Notes: a model not told the origin generated them from the letters alone. A stretch of 64,000 nucleotides of DNA from Aplidium turbinatum (GCA_918807975.1 OU964931.1:13340251-13404250); one strand, 5' to 3'; shown: positions 11,917-25,523, counted from the first letter of the stretch. Translations and numbers: made by a program.

Positions 11917-12176
11917 ATATGCAAAAGTTTCAAAAGGACCGTTATTAGTTGCTGTTCATCTCACCAGGGTAGCTTTAAACACCAGTTGACATCACTTCCG
12001 GTATTTTAAAATCGAAGCTTTTAACATGTAACGGATATGTATCTAATATTTTCGCTTAATTTTTTTTTATATAATTTGGGAAATCTCTTCCATCCTGAGA
12101 AGGGTTTTGTTGGAGGCATGTGACTCATCAAGCAACAACAGTCTGAAGGCGTAATCTTATACCTCAACTGGCTCAG

Positions 12177-15100
12177 CTAGTCGAGTTCATCGTCAGTGTT
12201 AATGTGTCTTCTGGGTGAGTCGCTGGGTGTTTCCGCAGCGGTCAGTTCTTCTTCAGTGTCGTGAAGCTGGCTCAGCACCGCCTCCTGTAAGTGATGAGAA
12301 TAAGTTTCATCCTCGTGGAAAATCGGTCTGATGTATGAACATTGCACAACGTCGTTTCAAAAAGTGGAAAACTGTTATTTCTGCCTCAAATGGGGTAAAT
12401 TTTTTCCAAGTATTAACAAAGTATAAACACTAAACAGTCGTATAAGATCCTGGAAAATATTTTGCCCCATTTGACGCAGTTTAAGCACGGTTCAAAGTTA
12501 AAGAAGTGCTGTGAACCTAAAAAACTAAGTTTATCGAATAAGATTTGCTGCTCCAAATATACTGTAGTCCTCTCAAAGCGAAATTTTTTATGCAAAAAAT
12601 GGATTTCAGTTGTACCTTCACAGCAACTTACCCAGTTATTTCCCTGATCCTGGACGATATTTGTCACCAGTTGAGTGGATAATGTGAGCACGTGATTAAC
12701 AGCCGCTTGTGCGTGACCAATGGCATTTTGTGTTGTTTCTGAAGTTGCTAAATTCACTATGAGTTGAGTCATGTTGAACACCATCACCATCTGCAAGATC
12801 ATCAACCGATGTTAACATGAGCTTATTGCCAATTAATTTATTTTAACCGCAGCAAATTACAGGTAAAAACCACGGTTCAGAAAAAATATTGACCGTTTTA
12901 CGTTGAAACAACATCATCAGGCGTTGAACTTAGGCAAAAAATAACTCACAGGAAAGATTTCCGGGTGCCTGGACGGGAAAGGCTCAACAAGCTGCTTGAA
13001 GTTCTGGCAGAATCGCTTGGCAAAATATTCAAAGTGGTGGTAGGTGACCCTGCTCATGTACCGAATCATGGTTGACCGGAACACCGGCTCTAACGGAAGT
13101 CCGTTCGGCGCCTGGAGGAAAATAAGAAAATCATAAAGGTCTTATCTGCAGACGTCGAATCAATGTAAAAATGACGGAATTTGCTGTATGGGTAAGATCA
13201 CGTTGGAAGAAGTTGATGCTGTGTGAGAGATTCTTACATCAATCGAACGAGTATATTCATCTCCTTTCTTGCATAAAGCATCCACCAGTCGATCAACAAG
13301 TTTGTCCTCATCTAGATCCTCTGCTTCCAAGTTTTGCATCCCGTTTGGCTCGTCTGGAAGAGAAATTACTTTAGAAAATGAAACGACCCACACAATTCAC
13401 CATCCGTGACTTGTTTTCCCAAATAAAACGTAAGCAAATGTTTGGAAAATGGGACAATACGCAAAGCAAACCCCATTCTTGGCTTTGTAACCAGTTGTTT
13501 TAATCATGCAAGTTCAACTCTCAATTCAAAATGGGCGCATTTCGATCTAAAAGGCGATGGTGCATTTCAAACTGTTATTAATTATGATTTATTAACGCTT
13601 TCGAAATAAACAATCAAAGTAGATCGAGCTACAGACTTTTATATCAACGTGCTCTTACTCTCGCTGCTGACTCTGCTGGTCGAAGGGTGGGATTCTAGCG
13701 ACCTCATCCGATCCGGAGACTTCTGTTGCAAACAGGAAGAGTTTTAAATCGGGAATGTTCTGCGATTAAACAAGGCAGACTCCTTTTTTGATTCAATCTA
13801 CAGTTTACGGTTGAAAATTCCGCTAAAATTCCGTGAAAAGGCGCGAAACTGTTTATATGTGATGGTATGAACGCCCAGTCATTAGGATGGGTTGAATTAC
13901 CACAAAAAAGTTCTAGCCGTCATACACGCAAAACTTAGACTCCAAATATGAACCTAGCCTGGCGCGCAGCTACTTACAGAAGACTGGTCACGCGAAGGGA
14001 CGTCTACATCACTTCCGTAACGCGAGGATGCTATAGAGCGATCCACTGGTGATCTCACTGAATGAGAGGGTCTTGGATGGAAGTCTCGCACAGCGCAATC
14101 GGTTTCCGTGCATTCGACCTTCAGCTCCGAGTCATTGGAGTTGACCGGGTTTGGGGTCGCGGAAGCCGGCGGACCATCAGTGACATCAACCGGGGTCGCG
14201 GCGGGTCTGTTGCGTGACTTGTCCGGGAGGGGGAAGCCAGGAGAGCGGGTCTGGGGTTGTTTTCCACCAGCGATCGGAGAATCCAGCGACCCGGTCTGGG
14301 CGTGGTGAGTATGGCGACGGATTGGTAGAGACCTACGGAAGGTGAAATGTTAAAATATGAACCTAGCCTGGAAACTAATAGGAAGAATAAGCGAAGAAAC
14401 TAATAGGAAAAATGTAGTAAAGTTAATGACATTTTTTATTCCACTGCAATCCGTGGTCAACACTTCTGCCGGCCTCTTTTGTCAATCAAATGATGCTTTT
14501 CACACTTAACACAAAATTAGCTTATCTCTGCTATTAACAATAATATAAAATGTTGTTGTCCGGCGGATGGTAACTAAAAGTGGTTGGTTGTCAAAATACA
14601 TCTACAAATCGTAATTTTCTCCAGCACCAGTCGCACCTTGGCACGTTGTCGACATGAGCATCATTGTTTCTCCCTCGTGCCCGCATGTTGTAGTAGGCAG
14701 TGAGGGCAGGTTGGTTCTCTAGTTTGTATTTCCTATATGACTTTCCGGGAGAGTGCACTGGACCTTTGGAAGATGAGGACGAAGTCTGCCGGGAGGGGGG
14801 ACTTGATCGGAAGGCCTTTGAAATAATGTGAGAATTACATAAGCATCGTCTCTCGCCCATAAACATAGCCTACTCCATGTTGATGAAGAAATCTTCAGCC
14901 ACTATGACCTGTGAAAATCAGCAGAATTATTTCAAGCACGACTACGTACCTTTGGGTATTGGCCATGCTCTTCGGAGGTCAGCGATGACTCGGGAGTGGT
15001 GATTTTACTTCCGGGAGTGGAGGAGCTGGATAAAAAAGTGACGCGTTAATTGCAACGATACGAAAAAGTGACGTCACAATGCGCAAGGTGAAGAAAAATG

Positions 15101-18100
15101 GTCGCATTCTATCATGACGAGATCACTACTGCAAACTTTTCCTCAAAGTTTAAAAGCATTTTTATTTATTTTTTAAAGACAGCTTTATAAAGGATAGGTA
15201 AACAAATTCGTGCTGCTTGGAGCATGCAGTGTTACTTAGACTTCAAACGCAAAAAAAGATATCTCACAAGACAATTTACAACATTAGTCCGGGCACTTGT
15301 CATACAACGCAATAATAATTTATCAGTTTTACTGCGACTCCGAAAGAATTTTATTTGTAATTTTTTTTAAATGCATTAATAGAGACATGATTATTGTTTG
15401 TGTTGTAAACTTAATTAAAAACCAAAAAAAAATAAGTGCAGTTTTTTCCGAACTGTGATTTTGTTAAAGGATATTTCATAAACGGAAAAAGGGATTTTTA
15501 CGTAGTACGTACAATCTTACGCACTTCAATTAAGACCAGAGTCGGGTGCTTCCGTTTGTGCAGACAATTCAAAAGTTAAATCGGCTATGACGCATACAAT
15601 GTTCATGAAATTGGTGCAATATGCTGAGTAAGCCAATATAAATCATTACTAAGCACAAAACAGATGTTTTCTTTTCTGCTTCTAAGAACTTGTTGACATT
15701 GGTGTAACAATGATTTCCAGGGTGACACGAGCATAACAACAACCAACAGAATTGATCGCAAGTCGTCTTCACACACAATTAACGTCGATTGTTTATTTCT
15801 CTGCTCAAGCAGCAAAGTAACCGCTTTTTACATTGATTTAACGTCTGCAGACGTTGCAAAAAACGGTTGCTTTGCTGTCTAGGTAGTTGCCAGACCAAAA
15901 TTGCTTTCTTTCTGCAGCCTCAAGTCGATTAAGATCCAGTTACGAATCTTCTCGTAACAATTAACCGTCACGATGGAACGCCATGTCATTTAGCGTTGCT
16001 TCTGGTGCCAATTATAGCTTGAATTAAATGGCGCAATCTTTCACCAAACATAGGCGACGATACGTCTCTGATACATTGGTTCAACATCCATATTCAGACA
16101 GACGACGTCGACAAGCCAACATGCAATAATGAATAAACGACAAGCTATGCAAGGTGGGGCTTCTGGAGCAGATAACTAAACCACTTAGTCAGCAAAACCC
16201 ACCCTCATTGAATCAATGTAAACGTTGAATCAATGCAAAAAGAACGTATTTTGCTAACTGAGCATACAACATCCATAAAGCAGGGTCGCTTTTTTGATTA
16301 CACTTTTACGAACAAAAACGCAATAACAAGTTACCCGAAAAAATCCTGATAAAATCTGTACTTGTGAAATAAGCAACAAAAAGAAAAGTTAAACCAGACA
16401 TACGAAGCCTAGTAACGTAATCAGATTTAATGTATTCACGTTTATTTTTAAAATTGACAAAAAACAAAAACTACATTGAAATAATCTTTAAAAAAGATAA
16501 GTACTAAAAGGGGGGTGAACCGCCATATAGTGTGTTTGCTTCCATCCGTTAAAGCAAATAAAAAGGTTCTACGAATTGGTGTGGGGCTATTATAACTGAA
16601 TTGAACTCAATCGACGTTTACATGGAGAAACACCTTAAACAGACTGGCACGCGCTAGCACAAATTTAAGTGTGTTACGTTAAATAACGTAAATAAAAAGT
16701 CACACGAGCGGAACAGAGCGTTTATTGGCCACGGAACAACTGAGTTTATCATGGGTTAGAATTGAGTAAGTTATTTTAGAACGATCGACCTGTACGGGAT
16801 TTATAAAAGTTACGTTCTTCTCTTCCCAACTGGCGCGAAGTTGAAGAAATTTATCGAATAGCTCAAGCGTGACAGGCCTTAAATATATGACACGCTGAGT
16901 AACAGAGATGTTGTCTGATCGACTTAAAGCACACTTATTGAAACTTGACCTATTGTTGTTTGGTCTTGGTAAAATGGCCATTTACAGATCATTTCTCAAG
17001 CACTTTTAACGCTATTCAAGCAAGACTTGCCTTGAAGATTTTACAACGACCCTGTCAGACTTGATAATATTTAAAACAATTTCGCCCAGTTTCCTAACCG
17101 CAGCCAAATAAACCACAAAACTATTTGTAAGAAAACAATAGCGTTTCTTGATGAATCAGCAAAAACACGGATTGCGAGTCGCCTGAGCTTCATAGCAGAA
17201 ATACAAAAGCGAGATAGAACAGTTGGGTTTCGCATTAGTTCGAGAATGTACTGCTCTGAAAAATTTGAACTACTTTTTCACGCACTACAGATGATGTTGA
17301 ATTGACATCAGAGATTCAGTTGGCTGCTTATGGTCTTAGCAAGTTACATTATTCTTATGTTAGTTTTAAAAAGTTTTGAAAAAAAATATGGCAAAGCTTT
17401 GATGACAGAGACATTTAAATATTGCTGAAATGCAACAAGGCCTCATCAAATCCTGTGGGATCGCATGGACATACAATTCAATTAACTCTCCATTATGATG
17501 CTAGCTCGTGCTATTGCATACAATAGTTATGTTGTGGTGTAGAAATTAGGCCATAGGTTACCTGCTTTGTATCTGCTGGTTGTATTTGGTGGATAATCTT
17601 CGTAAGGTCTCTGCGATGTCATTGTAGATCTTCTGGTTTTCCGGCAAGCTCAAGCCATCCAAGTCCCCGGATGAGAACGACAGCGATCCCCGGTGGTGGT
17701 AAGGCTTTGGCTGCGATGAATTGCAAAAGTTAAGGTTGCAAGGGGCTGTTTCCATTTCACGCTGGTGTTTGCAGTGGAACTATTGGGTGATGTTTTGACT
17801 GCAATCAGTAATGTTATGTTAGAAAATGTTGCTAGGCTTCATTCAAAAGATATCGATTTTGAGTTCTCGAATAGACCTATCTATAAAGACGTGAGCATTT
17901 AAAGCTTACTTCATCGCCAGAAGTTGACAATATGATATCATCTGATTCCGATAACTTCGCTGGGCTTTTGTTATCTGTGTCAACACCCTTTTCTGAAAGA
18001 TAAAAACAGTCAGTCGGTTAACACACATAACATTTTGTTGCTTTTGCATAATACAAAGTTAAACTAAAAAAAATCAACTAGTTGATTATGTGGACGGTTC

Positions 18101-21100
18101 GTACCTTGCGCTTCCTCTTCCAACTCGAGTGCGGCGGGAATAGACGGAAGAGATTGCGATCTGGAGGATCCAGTGGACGACTCGGATGTGTGTCTCCTCC
18201 TCAACTTCTGGAAGAATCGCCTCAACTTGCTCGTGCTCTTTGTCTTCTTATTGGTCAAGTCGAGATGCTTCGGCCGTTCAACGACGTCATGATGCGGTAG
18301 GCTCCGTTTGCTGTCCGAGTGTTTGTCACGGCGGCTGCGCGCGGATGAATATCAACGGTTGAGACCTTTTATTGTTTTGATGACGTCGCTTTCAGTTAGA
18401 AACATTTCAATTTTAGAACCGAGGAAATTTTCAAACCAGGTAAAGCACGCCATGAAGTACAAACGTGCATGAGTTCCAACTGGTACAAGCACATAAAGAT
18501 TTAATGCAGGTATTTGACAAAATTTACTGTAGGTTTTGTAAAGTAAACAGTAAAACTTGTTGGTTAGACTTTTTGAAACGCAAAGTAATACAATGGATAA
18601 GCGATATGACTACCTTGTATGCGGGTGGAAGTCTTCAGAATGCCTCCTTTCATTCTGCTGATCGACACCGTACCGCATAGACAGAGGCAGGCTACCAGAC
18701 TTGTTTCTTTCCAATTGTCCCCTGAAAAAAACGATTTCTTGTATTGAACAACTGAAGCTTTAAAAAATCCACATCACAGCACAAGACGTCATACTTACCC
18801 CACTGGAGCCGACACTGTGCACTGCGACAAGCTGCTCGAGGAACCAGACTGGTGCATCGGTCGCCGCTTCGGCTGAGAATGAAAACAAAAAATTAGAATG
18901 CGAAGTCTGGATTGAATTCGCAAAACTCGCATCAAAAAGCAAAAGCTTACAGTAAAACATCACCTTGTAACTTGTTTTTTCCGGCTTAAACACGATAAGC
19001 AAAAACTTGTGCAGCGACGAACGTTTAGTGATAACAGCGATGGAAAACAGTTTAGGCTCCGTGCCAAAAACTTTTTAAGATTCTACGGTAAATTAGCTTC
19101 AAAAACTGTAAATTTTCTGCTGCTCTTAAGTGTACTGCCAGAGCAGTGCACTTAAGTGTACTGTATATTTTTTCCAAGCAACTTTTTTCGAATTCTTAGC
19201 GGACGGAATCAATCAATGCCAAAGAGCGGATATGACCCACGGTCCATAGGTTTTCTCATGGCTGATAAAGAGTCTCAATCAATTAAAAGTTACCTTGGGA
19301 GAACTTTTGTTCTTCATGGATAGAGATCGAAGTAGCACCATGGAAGCATGCTGGGGTTTACTTTTGACAAGGGAGGGACTTCGATCATGGGTCAAAGGGG
19401 CAGGATGCTTCAGTGATGATGATTGTCTGCAAAAGTCACCATTTTGAAAAGATCGTGGTAGTTGCAGACATGTACCTCGCTAGCCAAACTATTCATACCC
19501 GTTTTGAAGTTTTTACCGCTTTTCCCCTGTTCATTTGAGTGCATGTAAGCTTACACTGTATATCATATTGGGAGCTGTTACTTCCATTCAAACACATAAC
19601 GAGAAAGCAGAAACTGAGCTCAAGATTCGAAACAGCTTAGTTACTTTTGAAGCTTTACTAATAAGCTTAGCGTAATTACAATGAAATTACTGATAAATTT
19701 TGTACCGGTGTAGTATGTGAATGTGATGCGTGTTGGTTCACAGTATTGGTCCTGCCCTACGCTCAACTCTTTTTCTAATCTTAAAATCTTTTTAAACTTG
19801 GCTTCTAAGTCAGTGCTTTTCAACCGGGTGTATCGTACACCCAAATGTGTACCATAATTTTTAAATGGTGTACCACTTTGATGGGGTGTACTGTACAATT
19901 ATTTCAATCTTAATTCTCTAATGTGGGTCGTGCAGCCATTTACAAATGAAGAGTTCGACTTGGGCTACTTAGTCAGTGAACTTATTGAATTTACGATCAG
20001 ATTTGGTGCAAAAGGCAGAGTTTAAAACGTTTAAAAACTACACTGAATTTTGGGTATCGCTTTTTAACATTCCTGAATATCGAAATCTAAGTCAAAATGC
20101 GAATTCCATCTTTGTTCGCATGTCCACGTCATACCTTTGCGAGCGAAGATTTTCTGCTTTTGTTGAAATCAAATCCAAAAAAAAGAAGGAAACTCGATCA
20201 AGGATTTTGATGCTCTTAAGAGTACTGATGAAAACGCTAAAAGGGTGTATCATTTCAAGAAAGGTTGACAAGCACTGCTCTAAGTTCCTGTATATCGTAC
20301 ATTGCACAGGTACCACGAATTTAATGATACTAGAAAAAATACTGACCTGATGACTGATTTTCCATTGGAGTTGGAAATTGTTGAATTGGCCGAATGCGTG
20401 AGACGCTCACTGGATCTAAAAACAAAAAAAAACAGAAGTCGTTGGATTCATCTCGTGATCGTGGCAAGAAGGACCTGTTCCGAAACCTGATGCTCTCCAA
20501 AATAAAAACTAACTCACAAGCAACGACATCACAACCTACTTGTAAAATTCAGTTTCCGATGAGGCTGGGGTTCTTGCCGTTCCGGCTGATGTCGATCTTC
20601 GCTCGCTCGACCTCCAGCTATCGGAACTTTCACTCGGTTCCTCTGGCTTGGGTTGCTCGAAAGACTTCTTGTACTTAATCTTCCGTCTGAAAACACAAAG
20701 CCAGGTCGTGTCACATGGGTGCTGACGTGGGGTGCAGAAGTGCTGACGTTGGAAAACGAATGGCTGCCTTGGCTTGGGAGTGTAGAAAATCTTTTCGGTT
20801 GTTGGGCGACATGAACTAACAATGAATGACATTTCCGAACTGACGCGGCTGTTGAAGTTTAAAAGTTCATTTAATTACGACTTAGTTAGCAAGCACGTGT
20901 CTGTTTGAACAATACCCCACTTGAACATTAATCTTGATCGGGAAATTCCCACACTTGCAAACAAAAAATTCGCACTGTGGTGGGATGTGTCGTGTTTGCA
21001 TTTCAACAAAATTTTCATATTTGCTTTTTATTTCTCCTAACAGGTAAAAGATGTTATTGTTGTATTTATTTTGGTTGTAAGAATGAATTCTTGACGTTGC

Positions 21101-22852
21101 TCAAACATTAATGACGACATCATGTTAATTGCAAGTGTGATTGCCGCTTCAAGACCAGTTTTCTTGTGCATGCTGGGTTGCAACAATTCATCAAGCGACT
21201 ATGAGCGACCACTTCCTGCTATTCAAATCTAAAGCAGTGTGTTGCGTAACTCTAAAGATCGACAAACAAGCAAGAATTGTCAGAAGCAGCCACATGGCAA
21301 CATCTGCGTTTCAATTCGCTTTCTTGAAAAGCCAACTCGATAGCCGAGCACGTCGCTCCGGTTAAGCAAGGGTTCGAATCTTGTCAGGGTTAAGAAAGAA
21401 TTCAAACGAGGCACCGATCATGATCGAAGACGAGGAAAAGTTGGGCAAAGTATGTGGTCACATGATAAATACGACAAAATTGTGAAAAAAAAAAATTAAA
21501 CTTGGTAAAAATATCTTTTAGGTGTTGTATGCTGACAATAAACACCTGAAGCATGACTGCCCAAACACCAACAAAACAGAATTCTAGAAATCGATCAGGA
21601 AATCTTAATGTTTCGATTTGACACAGACAAATCAGAGAATGACCGATTTGTTGGTTTGCCATAATTGCTGCAAGAGAAAGTGACATGGCAGATATCTTTC
21701 ACAAAAGCGTTGATATGCATAGACATTGTGCAGAAGCACTTTTCTGGTCAACAAACATTTGCAAAAGTCAATGCAGCAGAACAAGCGGAAATGCACCTTC
21801 GTCATTTCCGGTATGAAGATGCAGAGAGACGTGTTTGATTGCGCCAGAAAGGCGGAAAGTCATTTGCGCAATCCCCAGACAGCAAAATCCGTCAGCAGAC
21901 GTTGAATCAATGTAAAAATGACGGATTTTGCTGCCTGGGTTCTGTTGCTTTCAAGGTATAGATAGAATTTGCTTGGTAATAGGCAGGTAAAAACAATGGG
22001 AAGCTTTAAAAAAAATTTGCGAAAAACAAGTGATGCAATCACTGTCAGTTTCAAGCGCGAAAACACTTTGATAATAATTGTAACCCAACAATACACTCCA
22101 TCGCGATTTCACCATTCAATGCAGCCTAAGCTCGTTAAGTCTTGATATGTTAGTTTCAAATTAATAAGGAAGTCGAGTTTCGATTTATTGGAACGTGTGT
22201 CTATGCGTTTACAAGTTAACGTTAAAAAACAATAGTAAAATGACACATCAAGAATAAAACAAAATATTTATCAAACGTTTTAATGCATTCTACTTGTTTT
22301 ATTCCGATTTGCTTTCGCTCAAGCCAGATTCACGCCAAAATTTATGGATTGTTAAGGAAGGAAGACATTCGCTATCAAGAGAAATCGGATGAAATCACAA
22401 GCGGACATAGAGTAGTTTGATGTTTTGAAGCGATCCACTCGTTGTATAGATACAAACTTCCTATGATAACTCAATCACAAGACAACAACAACCCACGACT
22501 ATAAGCAACAATAAATGTTCCAGCTCTAAGAAACGGTCCGTTTTGCATTAAGCCAACGTCTGCAGACGTAGAATCAATGTAAAAAAGGATCAATTTTTCT
22601 TGCTGGGGTTCTTTTACGTTGTCAACGATGAAAACCGGCACATGTATTTTGGTATGTTGACTAGAAGAAGTAAGACTAGCCATGTCATACTTGTTAGAAG
22701 TCGAAGCCATCATCTTCTTAAATCTGATGCTGAAACTCGCCTTCTTCTCCAAACCGCGGCCATTTCTTCCTGCCTCCTCATCTTTATGATCCGACATCTG
22801 ATGAGGACGGGAGGATTTTTCTTCACCCAATGAAGATTCGTGTCGATGTAAA
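12177..22852 (-). CDS. Bcl-2 family protein, BCL2L14 (Bcl-G)-like, 16 exons, ~749 aa
   Basis: Exons from 5' to 3': 22691-22852, 20540-20686, 19294-19426, 18799-18872, 18614-18721, 18105-18334, 17910-17992, 17562-17710, 14950-15025, 14637-14815, 13978-14332, 13659-13722, 13238-13353, 12950-13111, 12632-12790 and 12177-12284. All borders are GT..AG and every phase agrees. The first in-frame ATG is at 22797. Residues 1-570 are Ser/Arg/Pro-rich and probably disordered, with basic SKLRRFFQKLRRRH and a helical KIYNDIAETLRRL. The C-terminal ~180 residues look like a Bcl-2 fold: a BH3-like LCKKGDEYTR (the L-x3-GDE pattern), then HHFEYFAKRF, MTQLIVNL and a BH2-like VQDQGNNWEAVL that lines up with WIQQHGGWEKIL of human BCL2L14. 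There is no C-terminal membrane anchor. Bcl-2 proteins act at mitochondria; Bcl-G members have less defined roles. Exon structure is sure; the family call is likely but rests on short motifs. Confidence 0.75.
13144..13190. mobile_element. Short palindromic MITE, copy 6 (right half) in a Bcl-2-like intron
   Basis: Only the half from CTGCAGACGTCGAATCAATG to TTTGCTGTATGGG is present, within the intron between exons 13238-13353 and 12950-13111. Confidence 0.6.
15804..15883. mobile_element. Short palindromic MITE, copy 7
   Basis: Arms AGCAAAGTAACCG and CGGTTGCTTTGCT are mutually complementary around the centre TTAACGTCTGCAGACGTT. Confidence 0.8.
16184..16263. mobile_element. Short palindromic MITE, copy 8
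   Basis: It runs from CTTAGTCAGCAAAAC to TTTTGCTAACTGAG. The centre is rearranged to a repeat of TTGAATCAATG and lacks CTGCAG. Confidence 0.65.
19113..19170. repeat. Small perfect-type inverted repeat in intron
   Basis: CTTAAGTGTACTGC and GCAGTGCACTTAAG face each other across a few bases and could form a hairpin. No function is apparent. Confidence 0.5.
19811..20277 (+). mobile_element. Internally deleted hAT transposon in an intron of the Bcl-2-like gene
   Basis: TIRs CAGTGCTTTTCAACC and GGTTGACAAGCACTG are flanked by an 8-bp target duplication, TTCTAAGT on the left and CTCTAAGT on the right. The 467-bp element keeps only the end of the transposase (19976 onward): KAEFKTFKNYTEFWVSL, PTSYLCE-type SYLCERRFSA and IKSKKKK. 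This is the conserved hAT C-terminal dimerisation segment. It lies between exons 20540-20686 and 19294-19426, opposite in strand to the host gene. Confidence 0.9.
21328..21400 (+). repeat. tRNA-like promoter remnant (possible SINE head)
   Basis: An A-box-like ATAGCCGAGCACG and a perfect B-box-type GGGTTCGAATCTT lie ~35 bp apart. No tRNA acceptor stem can be drawn, so this is a SINE head or decayed tRNA rather than a gene. Confidence 0.4.
21874..21939. mobile_element. Short palindromic MITE, copy 9 (sharp ends, left arm shortened)
   Basis: Ends CCCAGACAGCAAAATCCGTC and GACGGATTTTGCTGCCTGGG are exact complements apart from one base. Part of the left arm and the centre are missing. This is the clearest copy of the consensus ends. 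Confidence 0.85.
22521..22609. mobile_element. Short palindromic MITE, copy 10, beside exon 1 of the Bcl-2-like gene
   Basis: Centre AACGTCTGCAGACGTAGAAT followed by TTTTTCTTGCTGGGG. It lies in the first intron, about 80 bp from the exon 22691-22852 donor. Confidence 0.7.
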
Positions 22853-24639
22853 CTGAATGTAAAGTTACGTAAAGATTACTAAATAAAAGTTGAACTCACG
22901 ATTATGTAAACTGCAGGTAAGCAATTGTGCTATGATGCATTATCAAAATCGTCATCACATCCATAAAAAGTAAAGAAAAATGTACAATCATTAACTTTCA
23001 TTATCAAACATACAAGATTTTAAAGACAAAATTTGCTTTCAAAAAGATAATGAGCAAACAAAGTACATGGGCGAGTGACGAAAAGCATTTAAAACTCGCT
23101 GTGTTGAATCCACATCGATTTTTGGAAAACAAACAGCTGAGTTATAGGCATCATACTCTGCAATCACTTGCAACCGATTAGCAAGAAAAGGTGACCATCG
23201 TGTGAGCGAATTTGATTACCTTATTGTTTCTGCAGCAAAATTTGTTAAACTTGCACTTTTTTATCGTGATGTGAGATAATTTGGTAGTGGACAATTTGAA
23301 GCGATTACAACAATACAACCTCAAAAGATGACAAAGTCATCATTTAACCACATACAGCAGCAGAAAGTGATGCAACAACAAACCAATAGATTTTTCGCAA
23401 CAACGCGGACCTTTACTTGTTTGTTTGACTATGTAGGTAAAAAAATCGCGATGACATTGTTTCGGATTGTGGAAAATTTACCATTGTTTGACGTTGATTT
23501 ACCGTAATTAGACTTGTAAAGCAACAGATTTACTGAAGATGTTTTCTTTATACCTCAAACCAAGACAAAGCTACAACCCACCACGCAGGTTGCAGACATA
23601 TTTCCTGGAAAAATAATTGACCTAATCATCGAAAGTAACATTCAACACCTATTTCAACACAACAATGGCTCATGCACGACAAATTACCACATCTTTCAAG
23701 GAACCAAAAAAAAACACTCTTGGATAAAAAAAGCAGTTTTGTACCACTCAAGATGATAAAATTGCAAAATATCGATAAATATTGGCATTTTGCGCACAAT
23801 AGCCTTTGTACTGTATATAAACAAAAAAAATAAAAAAAGTCTTTGTAAACTAAAAATTGGAATTGACTGGAGTTTTACGAAAAAAATACAGTACTGTACA
23901 TGTTTAGGTTATTTTTGTCTACCTGAAGCTGTCAAAAACCTAAATCGCAAAACAAGCTTACGGCTGATGATTCTTGACGTGACAGTAATCTGCACATGCA
24001 ACTTTGGAAAGCTCTGCTCGACGTTTTCTTTTCAAAAAGTAATTTGATATCCAAACAACAATACGCAAAATTTATACGGCTGGGTCTAACACACGGGTTT
24101 TCTGTAGATTAAAAAACTTCCTTTGAAAAAAAAAAAATATTCTCAGCAAACAAATAGCAACACATTGTGCGATCAGCTGAGTATGATGAAAGATTTCCTT
24201 CAATGCTTTCCATAAATAGATTGCTATTGTAAGACATTTTGTTTGCTGACTTGCAATATCTTATATAACAGAAACAGTGGAAATTTGCATTGCAAGTTGC
24301 ACTTGATAGTAACAAAAAACAAACCTCAGTAAGGAATCCATCTTGTAAATATAATTCAGTTTTACCGCAGACCTTCACATAAAATTTCTTAAGACATAAA
24401 TATGATATAAATACATTACAATCTGCATAGACAAATTTCTGTTAATATTTCGTAGCTGTTGCACGGTGCGCAATGCAAGGTAATGCGAAAATAAAGCCAA
24501 TTATCCAGTATACTATTGAATATCTGCCACATAGTCTATCACAATCTACAACTGTAGCAATTTTGACTGCCAACTGCTAGTGCCCTGCATGCAATAACAC
24601 TGTAGTAAATCGGATCTGAATTGATGTGAAGTAAACCCT
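22853..24639. other. Upstream of the Bcl-2-like gene, nothing recognised
   Basis: The base before the exon 22691-22852 is preceded on the minus strand by TTTACATTCAG, a good 3' splice site. It may join an unseen 5' exon or a trans-spliced leader. No exon, promoter motif or repeat family could be supported in the rest. Confidence 0.5.
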
Positions 24640-25275
24640 ATCATTATCGTCAATCAATTATTCCCTGCAAGCCATGGTGAGAGCAGTGAGCTGGCACAAC
24701 TCCAACGATAAAGTAATTTGCAAAGTGATTGCACAATCGATGCTGCGTTCGGATTCTGACAAAGTCTACGTGTTGTCTTGAGACCACAACACATCGGACT
24801 GAACAGTGGCCTGGTGTTGCTCGTCGTTTTAAACACACGAGAGCAGAAAATGAGCCCGATCTTAATTGGTTGGCCTCCCGGGCGCTGAGTCGATGAATGC
24901 CGCCAATCTACGATGACATTGCTACTTATACCAAAGCGCTGATGATAAACAATGGCAAATGAGGTGAAAGCGGGCGAATGTAAAGACACAAACAATTTCT
25001 AAAGAAGAGAACAAAAGAAAAAAGGTGAGTCCCATAATTAATCCAAGCATCGGGGGATGAGAAGATGAGGTTCTCATTGCACTAACAAGAGGGCCACTGG
25101 CCAGTTCCTTTCTCTCGGCCGCCTTTCCTTCAGCAACCACGCCCACCCAACTTATTACACCCTGGGTAGAGGCGAGTAGTGTTTTTTTAACAACCAGCTT
25201 AAGCCGGGATCCGAACCAGAATTGCATAATCGGAAAGCGAGCACCTTATCCGCTGCGCTATCTCACCAACAAAAG
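24640..25275 (-). mobile_element. SINE-like element, family 2, with tRNA-type head
   Basis: On the minus strand the head (about 25275-25195) has an A-box GAGATAGCGCAGCGG and a B-box GGTTCGGATCCCGGC. The 600-bp body is more G+C-rich than its surroundings and ends near GGGAATAATTGATTGAC. The body matches nothing else recognised here except the 12-mer GCCTCTACCCAG, shared with the element at 49775-50085. The 3' limit is uncertain. Confidence 0.55.
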
Positions 25276-25523
25276 AAGGAAAACAAACTTTTTTTAATCC
25301 TGTAGTCGGTGTCCGTTGGTAAAAACGCAACCGCGGAAGCAGCTAAAAGTTCTAATTTTCATCCCGAAATAAGACACAACTTCAAGACCATTCATGCAAG
25401 ATGCGGCTAGATCAACAAAATCGAGCGTCAAGCAAACGCAGAAAAATAACGTCGGTAATTTTTTCGCATCAGTGTATATATAGTATGGCCAGAATTTATT
25501 GCTATTTTGTCACTAAGTAATTT

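Larger units (their letters stand above)
10733..12176. other. Intergenic and probable 3'UTR of the Bcl-2-like gene
   Basis: Between the transposon and the stop codon of the minus-strand gene there is one MITE copy (11055-11142). A 101-codon open frame at 11237-11542 (+) is Lys/Arg-rich and unrecognised. An ATTAAA hexamer on the minus strand at 11911-11916, 261 nt past the stop, is the best poly(A) signal candidate for the Bcl-2-like gene. Confidence 0.5.
15026..17561 (-). other. Largest late intron of the Bcl-2-like gene
   Basis: A 2.5-kb intron containing two MITE copies (15804-15883, 16184-16263) and otherwise unremarkable A+T-rich sequence. No in-phase exon was found in it. Confidence 0.7.
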
